In this document: piece after piece, positions 33,201 through 40,447 of the stretch
Position numbering within the stretch: position 1 is the first letter of the stretch
How the letters are laid out: every line of letters starts with the position of its first letter
Source: Plakobranchus ocellatus
Taxonomy: Eukaryota > Mollusca > Gastropoda > Plakobranchidae
Assembly (NCBI GenBank): GCA_019648995.1
Contig: BLXT01006896.1
Location: 17,485-57,931 of the forward strand
DNA: 40,447 bases
Direction of reading: 5' to 3'
Notes under the pieces: generated by a model
Told to the model about the DNA's origin: nothing
The model's database searches: none
What the model saw: the letters and a program-made list of their open reading frames with translations, nothing else
Translations under genes and position numbers: made by a program

Positions 33201-36200
33201 TTAACTTTATATTTTTGGCATTTTTACATTCTTGTTACAAATAAAATTTGAAGCTCATAATTTGTAAATTCGCTTTTTATGAACACTCATCAAGCTGATA
33301 TTTTAAAGCTATCTCTAATGTGTATAGCTTTTTGAATATTACTAGTACACAATAAAATGTTGATCTCAGGCTTTCAGGCCCTCTCTATATATAAATGAAT
33401 ATGTGTGTATAAATAATTGGGACCAGTCCTATTGAGTAAGATGCTGAAGATCACAGATTTGACAAAAAAAGTTAAATGTAAATCTACTTCAATCTTCTCA
33501 GACATCATATTACTGTGCAATTCTGTTTTCCCACAATATTTACGTCAAGAAGAAAAATTTCTTTTTCGCAAAAATATCTAAAGAAAAAAAAAAAGAAGAC
33601 AAAGCTTTTCAACTTGATAAAATAAATGAGGGTTGTGTGACAAAAAACTTTAAAATTCTGTGGAAACATTTTGTTTTATTACTGTAATTTATCAGCTATC
33701 GCTGATAGATAAAATATGATTTTAAAAAAAATGTTTGAGTTACAATTCTATTGCATCACAATCTTCAAGTGCCATTTTAGAAGGATTTTTTTTTTCTTTT
33801 ACAAATCTTGTAATACATAATTCAGTAATTCAAATTTTTTTACTCACTGATTGTGAAATGAAGAGAATACAGAAAAGTTTCGATACTTACGGACTGAGTT
33901 CAACCTCCAGGTATTGGTTCTTGTCATTCAAGAAAAAAGCCTCAACCACTGAAAAACATGTGGATGGAAAGTAAAATATGTACATGCAGTTTAACTACTC
34001 AACTGTTCATAGGCTGAAGTCATCCTCTTCAAAAACCTCAGTACGGTCAAATTTGTCTTATTTTACCACGACATGGTGTCTTACAAAGTAAAAGTCTCCT
34101 TTAGAGAATAGCCAAATGAATGCATATAAGCATGAAAGAAAGACTGTCCATGAAAAAAAAGATATTGATCCAGATCAGGATTTGTTTTTTTTTAAGCAAC
34201 AATTTTTTCTTTAGTTTAACTCTGCAGACAAGTGGTTAAAAAAGTTCTACATAATGAATTCTGATGTCTTCAGATTGACTATGGTTTTAAGTCAACCAAC
34301 AAACAATGTAGCTCTTTAAATTGTTGTCTGATAGGAAAAAACTTTACTTTGTCCAGTTTTTCCTTAGCATTTGTCCCTTTTCTTTCAATTTAGAAACAGA
34401 ATACAAACAACTATGTCACACTTCAAAAGAGCCCCTACCTGAAAACATGCAATTGATTGAAAAAAAAAAATCACCAAAGAAAATGAAGCACGGGAAAAAA
34501 ACATCTGTAAGTTTATAAAAAAAAAAAAACATTCCTCATGCGAAAAAAAAAGCAAAGAAAAAAAAACTGGCAAAATATGACCAAAATGCAGCTAAAGCTT
34601 GTTGATTACCCCCATCTGCTCAAAGATTATTCTTAATGAGATATTGCCTGGGTTACACTATAACACCATCTCCTTACTCCTGCTTCTGATGATGAAATCC
34701 ACAAACAAAATTATGATCAACAGTTCAATCACTGTACGCATCTTATCTAGTCTTATGTTCTGTCAGTCTTACTCTGAATACAACCTAAAAAGGCATCTGT
34801 TATCAAAACCAATTACACATTCTTACAAAAATCATGCTGAGCTTTTGCAAACTTCAGATCTGCCTATTCACATCATGAGGTTTCATTATATAGGCCTATT
34901 TGTTATGTCACAAGTTACTTGGTATATATATATATATATATCTGCTGCAGGACCAGAAACCAAAGCTATACCTTCGTAGTCCCAGAGTTGTGGAAAAGGC
35001 TGCCCTGGCGGTCCATCAGGCTTTGCAGGGCTGTTAAAGAAGGGGCCGAGGACTTTGATGACAACCCCTGACTCGTCAGATGCTGGACCAAGTGTGATCT
35101 TGATGGGCTCGTGCTTAATACAGTCGCCATTCCAGGTTGTTCTGATGGCAAATGTTCTGAGGAGAACAGAAGTAAAAATATAACTGAGATTCATTGAGTT
35201 AGTCTGCACAATCATGATGAAAATGAGCAGGCACATAGCAAGAACTGTAACTACAATCACATACAGAAGAGGTACATGAAAAAAAAGAAATCCTCCATTA
35301 TTTATAAAACAGTCACTATAAATCAATCCGTCAAAAATTCACTTTATTATTGGGTTATTTGTATACAAAACTCTTTGAGCAAACTTATTCCATAGTATTG
35401 ATTACTTATCCATTTAAAATCCATGCACTTAATATCTTTGTCAGGTTTCAATATAAGTTTGCATTTGCATACATACAAAGCAAACAACAACCATTCCTCT
35501 ATTTGATGATGGCGTTCTATTTATAAACTTTAGCAATAAAAAAGAAGACATTTGTGCATTTGCATTTGTGTATAAAAATAAAGCTTCAGGCCTCCTAAGC
35601 TGAATAAAAAAGGGTTTTGATTATTTTCAAAACCTATTCCGGAAAAGATGACAGCCATTGGGTGAACTGAAATGCGCTAATGCCTTCCATATTGAAGACT
35701 CAGTGCTTAAAAAAAGAGAGATGACTCAAGTCAAGGATTGATAGATACAAAGCAACAAATCTAATTAAGTTTATGCTTAATAAGATGTCAGTTTATAAAT
35801 TTAAGCAGTGTGTTTATTGCCTTACATTCAGACAGTCTTCTGCACCATGCTACATCATGTTTTCACCTACTTTCCACCAAAAAAAAGTCAATAAAATACA
35901 ATACTTTTTTTCCAGCAATACGTACACCCACCTCAAGCCATGGTCTGTCCATTCTTTGGGGCCTGATATCTTGCAGTTGGGCAAATTCATCATGAACTTG
36001 AAAACTATCACAATAAGAATTAACCCCAAAATACCGAAAATTGTTCTTTCACTAATCAACGAAAGTGTCCTCTTTGAGTTTGTCCATGATTTTAGCATTA
36101 TATGGCTCTGCCTTTAAACTATCTAAGCCTTAGTGTTTTCATGTCAAAAGTATCGCTGTTCATTGAAGTTTGAACAGAGAAAATTAAATAAATTGTACAA

Positions 36201-39200
36201 GCAAAGAATTTATTAATTATAACATATGCAGGACATAGTGAGAAGGAGGTTAACTTATAGTTGGTTTTGTTTTACAAGAACATTATCAGATCTGCCTCCA
36301 ATTAAAAATTACCAAAATAGAGAAAATAAGCCTAAAAACTTATTTACATCCTTGACCGAGAAAACAATACATTTCAGTATGAAGATGCAGTTTTTGAAAA
36401 TACATTTTTAAGCAAGAGTTCTGATTGATAGACAACAAAGGAAAGGCCTAGATCTAGAGTCTATTCTTACATTTAGTCGAGACAAAGGGAAGTGTTTAGT
36501 TTTAGTTGCTTGTTTCATGCAATCTTTGGAAATCTTTTTCAAAAAAGCATATTGATTAACTAGATGGATAGCCATATCAACCAGGAAGTGAAAAAACATG
36601 GCAACAATCTGGCAGCAGCTTTGCAGACAAATAAAATTTGTGCACAGTAAGCTATTGTATTTCCCACTGCAGCGTATGCAGTTGTGAAGCATGAATCATC
36701 AATAATAGAGATGTGAATATAAAGAAACACTGCTAGGGAAATTTTTTTAAGAATATTATATCCTGGTGAGAGAAAATAAATAAAGGATTGCTGGCAAGAC
36801 CTGGCATTGACTCAATAAGGCTTGCTTACTAAAGATGAAATACTTTGGCCAAACCAAACATCATCACAAAACACTCAACGACTGGTTTGAAGAAACAATA
36901 ACACAAGCTGACAGATTGGCTGAGAATCGATGCTTGTTCTTCAAAAAGGTTCAAGGGGCAACATCTAACGTAGACAAAAGATCAGTTGAAGAAGAGGAGG
37001 AACATCTAGATTTAGATCGCCTTCTTTAGAATGAGATTGGCTGTGGATAAATGCCTATTCTCCAAGAAGTCTTTCGAGGCAATAACAAGTATAGACAAAA
37101 GATGTGCTGAAAGAGAAAAGGACAATCTAGATTAATATCTCCTTCTTTAGAAGTGGATCGCTCTACATCCATGAAAATAAACTCCAATATCTAGCTCTAC
37201 AGAAATGTTCATGGTGATAGACATTAAAACTTGTTGCCATAGAAGTTGATTTTATCTTTTGCATCTAAATTCTCAGTGGTTTTTTTTTCATCCCTAATCT
37301 ACTTCCTAGTATAGATTACTGAGCTGGCCACCAATTCTCAACCATTAAAGTGGTCAAATACTACATTGAAATCTAATCAAACAAAACAAAGTGTCGATAT
37401 CACACCAACCCTGTGTCGGAAATTTTTTCATGCAAAGGATTTGGCTGACAGTGGAGACCGGTTTCCTTTACTCTTAAGTTTTTTTTTATTCCATCCAGAA
37501 AGACTGCTTAAAACAACTTTTTCCCCAGCCCTTAGATTCCCTCTGTATGCGAGCTCTTCTGTACCACATACAATGAGCATATATGGGGACACCAGTCAGC
37601 TTGTTGGGGATGAACCCTTGTCGGACCAATGCATGCAGTCCTCAAAGACCTTGGAGCAAGTGTATGGCTCAGCCCAACTTATGAGTCCAGGAACTCTTAG
37701 CTGTTTTAGGGATCAGTAGGGCATTGTAATCTGGCTTCTGACAGAAAAAGAATAAGGAGACCTAAACCTAGAACTATCTGAAGAGTCTAAAATCTAGACT
37801 GACTTGACTTCATTCAAGCACATTGATAGCTGTTATATATTTTTGAGTGCTAGCCACACACGTCATGCTATAGGAAAGCCCACACTGAAGGTCACGCAAC
37901 TTGTAATAGCCAACGAGACAGACTGTGTCGCAGTTATTCAATTGTGCTCTACCCTTCTAGTTCTACAACTTAGCCAGCCTGATAATTTGCGTAACAAGAC
38001 TGGCCTCAAGGTTTGCCCAGTAATGGTCAGTAGAATCATGCGTGGTCACAAAATGGCATTATAACCCTTTCCCTTATCCAACAGAGCTACTGACATAAGA
38101 CCAGGCTGTAAAAACACAAAGGATAGCTGTGACGCTCCAACAAGATGAAAGTCACAGCCGACTTGGTGTGCTTTAGCACCAAAAAAATTTAAGGAAAGGA
38201 TTTCCAAACATATATAGTTGGATACATGAACTGATGCCTTCAGCATTCTCTCGGCCTATTTTTGTTGGTACACTTGAATACATCTCATACGTAAATTGGT
38301 CTTCCTGGGAAATGTACAGGAGATACAATTAGACACACTAGCAAGTCAATTTGTAAAAATACTGATAAAGGCAGGTTCTCCATTAGGTGGCACCAATGAC
38401 TTTTAACCTGCCTGATCTCTGCAAGACTTGAGTTACAGTTTATTCAACTGATCTACCATCACCAAACAGATCTCGTTTGATAAGACACAAAGTCTGATAA
38501 TAAACAACTTATAACAATAATGTATCCTTCGGACGTAAATGAAATGTCTGCCTAAAATATGAAGCTTTGCTTAATGTTAGTATGAAAATCACTTTGATTT
38601 TAAAAGGCCCCTAATTCATATTCAGACCTTTAGTTCCGCTTTTGAGATCCACTCTAGATCTATTTGAAACATTGGCTAGATTCTTAAACACCTTGATCTA
38701 AATTATCTAAAAGACTAAATTCAGTATTTGCTCACAGTGTTGATCTAGAATCTACATATAGATCTAGATATTGAATCTTGACTCAAAATGTTGATCTTGA
38801 TTTCGATCGAACTTTAATCAACCTATTTTTTTTAAGTCTTGCCTCTTCTAAAAATGATATAGATCTATGGAAAACTGGGAGCTATTGTGGGATAGATCTT
38901 TTAGATTAGATCTATAGAATCTAAATTTAGGTCTACTAGATCTAGAATCTATAAATATCTTGATTATCCTTCAGATCAAGACTGCTCAAAATCTTAAATT
39001 CCCTGGATCAAGATTAACACTGGCAGTAACAGTTGATTCTAAAGATGAACAAATCAAGCCAACAATATAGGCAATGTAGCTCAAGATCTAGTCTAGATGT
39101 AGTCTTGTAGATCTAGATATCTAGAATCTAGTTGTCTAAGATTCTCGCTCCCAGGTTGTTTTGATTTGATTTTGTTCTTTTTCGAAATAAAAGACACACG

Positions 39201-40357
39201 TTTATTGTCCATGCCACGTGATGACATCATCTTCGTTGTTATGCCATATCGCTCTTTAGGGTAATGCATTGATCCAACCTGGGCCATAAGGCCCAGTTAT
39301 CCACAGACCGGAACCTGCACCTGTGTTGTGTTACTCTTAGTAGGGCCTGTAGACAGGTGAGCTCGCTGCCTGGCACAACTGGGCCCTGGCTCTGTCGCTG
39401 TAGCTGCTTACTGCAGCCAGGACCTTGTGTTGACACTGTTGACATTGCCTCTGTGATAAGTTAGTGTGATGGGTTCCTTTAGCAACGGGTCATTACCATT
39501 TCATTAAGCCTATGAGGAAGTTTGAACCAGTGTTTATAAAACAATTCAACAGTCAGCAGACGGAGTAAGTTATATTCTTAGACATTATGAACAAGATCTA
39601 AATTAGAACAGTTCTAATAATTTGATGGAGAATTAGACTTGTGCAGGCGACCAATCATTAAAGGTAGGTAGGTGATTGAGGGCTTAGAAATTTTTACTAT
39701 TATGATAATTAACCTATAATCAAAGTACTAAAGAAGTTACAATCCTTGGACTTTTGAATGCCAATATAACCTTATTAGGGATTATATAGATTCACCAAGA
39801 TTATAAACCCCGAAAGCATTTTATTTTAGATTGGATCATTGGGCCTATTATTTTTAATAGCTTTTCTATTCTGCCTTAAAAAAACTGATAACATATATAG
39901 GCCTTGACAAGGTGGATGTAAGTTTATTACTTAATACTGGATGCTTTAGCCTCAGTCTTTTCCTGTTAGAGAACCGCCCAGACAAAGTTCTATTAGAGCT
40001 GCGATTTGGAATAGGCCTCGCCAAGGCCAATAATTAAAATATTCTATTATTATGGCACTTGGTCACAAGCTTTCATTTTTCCTGTAACAAACTGCGTCGA
40101 CAAACAATGCGTCATCGTGTAAAATAGACAATGGATGTCTGTTTTGTCGAAGATGATTGAGGATGTGAAGCTGAAAATTACATTCTCGCGACTGGTTTTA
40201 TAGCTACTACCTCCACATTGTTTGTTTGAAGATCACATTTTTCATACTTTTACTGCCAACGGCTGACTTTTGTGTCAAGAACGTGTTGTTCTTGTCACTG
40301 TCACGTTCTGATAAGAGGCGATAGGTGACAGACATAATAATCATACCTACTTGACAT
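30112..40357 (-). CDS. UPF0462 protein (C4orf33 homologue), 6 exons
   Basis: A conserved animal protein of unknown biochemical function. The spliced reading is 597 nt (198 residues and TGA), close to the vertebrate length of about 199. Recognisable conserved blocks in order: TTWNGD and KHEPI near the N-terminus, LGPFFNSPAKPDGPPGQPF, LWDYEVVEAFFLND, YLEVELSPHGQHLLL, WVGEAVIPRAYFPP, KFNAFAIHGEDDDRVYEALHP, and FHRLHYF near the C-terminus. The pattern of a W-rich strand followed by EVEL-PHGQ suggests a CBM9/DOMON-like beta sandwich; that is inference from motif style. All five introns are GT-AG with matching phases. The first is about 5.2 kb. It has no signal peptide in this reading, so the product is probably cytosolic. 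Confidence 0.9.
30813..30940 (-). repeat. tRNA-derived SINE with A and B boxes
   Basis: On the minus strand GGATGGCACAGTGGCAAG (A-box zone, 30913-30927) is followed by GGGTTCAAGCGC (B box, 30863-30874) at tRNA-like spacing. A body ending in GGCCTGAAAGCCTGAGATCA comes next. Pol III internal promoter elements of a SINE head are clear. It lies in the last intron of the C4orf33-like gene, same orientation. Confidence 0.82.
30941..31946. other. C4orf33-like gene intron 5, remainder
   Basis: AT-rich with A and C homopolymers (for example about 31191-31205 and 31515-31524). No exon is recognised. Confidence 0.65.
31947..32137 (-). CDS. C4orf33-like gene exon 5
   Basis: Encodes EELPLTTYKSI, WVGEAVIPRAYFPPSVTKF and NAFAIHGEDDDRVYEALHP. 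The acceptor is ACCCTATAG and the donor a perfect GTAAGT. Confidence 0.94.
32138..33013. other. C4orf33-like gene intron 4
   Basis: AT-rich with a short ATGATTCAAGTCTTCA tandem duplication at about 32579-32612. Nothing else is seen. Confidence 0.7.
33014..33065 (-). CDS. C4orf33-like gene exon 4
   Basis: 52 nt encoding PHGQHLLLMLKGMRNVVK. The acceptor is TGTAG and the donor GTGAGA. PHGQH is a family signature. Confidence 0.9.
33361..33383 (-). repeat. SINE-tail fragment
   Basis: A 23-base exact match to 30813-30835, the 3' body of the SINE, in intron 3 of the C4orf33-like gene. Confidence 0.75.
33891..33948 (-). CDS. C4orf33-like gene exon 3
   Basis: 58 nt encoding VVEAFFLNDKNQYLEVELS, the most conserved family segment. 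The acceptor is GTTTTTCAG and the donor GTAAGT. Confidence 0.93.
33949..34971. other. C4orf33-like gene intron 2
   Basis: AT-rich with A homopolymers and a TA microsatellite at about 34923-34940. No exon is recognised. Confidence 0.7.
34972..35156 (-). CDS. C4orf33-like gene exon 2
   Basis: Residues 4-66: TFAIRTTWNGDCIKHEPI, VVIKVLGPFFNSPAKPDG and QLWDYE, all family-conserved. A strong acceptor TTCTGTTCTCCTCAG precedes it and donor GTATAG follows. The frame is also open upstream of the acceptor to an ATG at 35326. Confidence 0.92.
36914..37155 (+). repeat. Diverged tandem duplication, 121-bp unit
   Basis: Units 36914-37034 and 37035-37155 share GATTGGCTG starts, TAGACAAAAGAT cores and CTCCTTCTTTAGAA-type ends. 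The first copy contains an open frame ending at 37029 that is not preserved in the second. Confidence 0.85.
38640..39130. repeat. TCTAGATC word cluster
   Basis: Dense AGATCT/TCTAGA palindromes and derivatives (AATCTAGA, GATCTAGAT), like those upstream of IGHMBP2. Confidence 0.75.
39205..39305. promoter_or_regulatory. E-box/CRE-like cluster and GC hairpin
   Basis: CCACGTGATGACATCATC combines a CACGTG E-box with a near-palindromic TGATGACATCA (CRE/AP-1-like). Seventy bases on, CCTGGGCC-ATAA-GGCCCAGT forms a perfect GC-rich stem (about 39278-39297). Binding or promoter activity is inference. Confidence 0.3.
40347..40357 (-). CDS. C4orf33-like gene, candidate 11-nt coding exon 1
   Basis: ATG TCA AGT AG followed by donor GTATGA. 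The two-base overhang completes AGA with the first base of exon 2, giving MSSRTFAIRTTW. The vertebrate protein also starts about seven residues before the conserved W. A is at -3 of the ATG (Kozak-like). The fit in phase and length is good, but an 11-nt coding part could occur by chance in 5 kb. Confidence 0.55.
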
Positions 40358-40447
40358 CGTTGGATAGTGTTTGCATTCTAAATATTTTGCCATCTTTCAT
40401 TCTCATTAATTGGCATCAGGTTATTTTTGTCCATTTTTTAAAACCTC

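Larger units (their letters stand above)
35157..40346. other. C4orf33-like gene intron 1 (if exon 1 is right)
   Basis: 5190 bp. Contains the 121-bp tandem duplication, unassigned open frames at plus 36835-37029, 37366-37719 and 37804-38064, a TCTAGA-rich cluster at 38640-39130 and a GC-richer island at about 39200-39480. None of the open frames resembles a known family. Confidence 0.5.

Noticed and set aside
1-40447. CRISPR array, prophage, bacterial operon or defence system
   Set aside because: Genes are intron-split animal orthologues; no regularly spaced repeats or prokaryotic genes occur.

Overview
This is a eukaryotic, strongly AT-rich genomic window with intron-split genes, SINE-like repeats, microsatellites and nested DNA transposons. 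Clusters of the palindromic words TCTAGA and AGATCT and the general repeat style suggest a mollusc, perhaps a gastropod; that is an inference from texture only. There are no bacterial operons, CRISPR arrays, rRNA genes or intact tRNA genes.

Two conserved genes are recognisable, both on the minus strand. (1) IGHMBP2/SMUBP-2, a UPF1-like superfamily 1B helicase, runs from its ATG at 21078 down to at least 7762. Thirteen exons were placed by GT-AG borders with fully consistent phase, giving an open reading of 1992 nt (663 residues plus stop) that carries every SF1B helicase motif. The R3H and AN1 zinc-finger part of the family protein is not in this reading. It must lie in further exons at or beyond the left edge; a candidate linker exon sits at 470-557. 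(2) A UPF0462 (C4orf33-like) gene runs from a very short coding exon at 40357 down to its stop at 30112. Its six exons total 597 nt (198 residues), matching the family's usual length of about 200.

Between IGHMBP2 exon 13 and the candidate exon 14 lies a 6558-bp hAT transposon (695-7252) with perfect 11-bp terminal inverted repeats and a perfect 8-bp target-site duplication. Its multi-exon transposase is wrecked by several frameshifts and a stop. Inside its largest intron is a second inverted-repeat element (4338-5843) with perfect 16-bp termini and a 3-bp duplication: a transposon inside a transposon inside a host intron.

The 9-kb intergenic stretch (21.1-30.1 kb) holds a 78-bp near-identical direct repeat, a likely TA-flanked MITE (27507-28055), a 46-bp tandem array, microsatellites and two assembly gaps, with no recognisable gene. 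The introns of the C4orf33-like gene contain a tRNA-derived SINE, a matching SINE-tail fragment and a 121-bp tandem duplication. I did not find evidence of a new multi-gene system. The points most worth following are the nested transposons, a possible helicase-only IGHMBP2 isoform ending at an AATAAA beside the insertion, and the unexplained 78-bp duplicated element.
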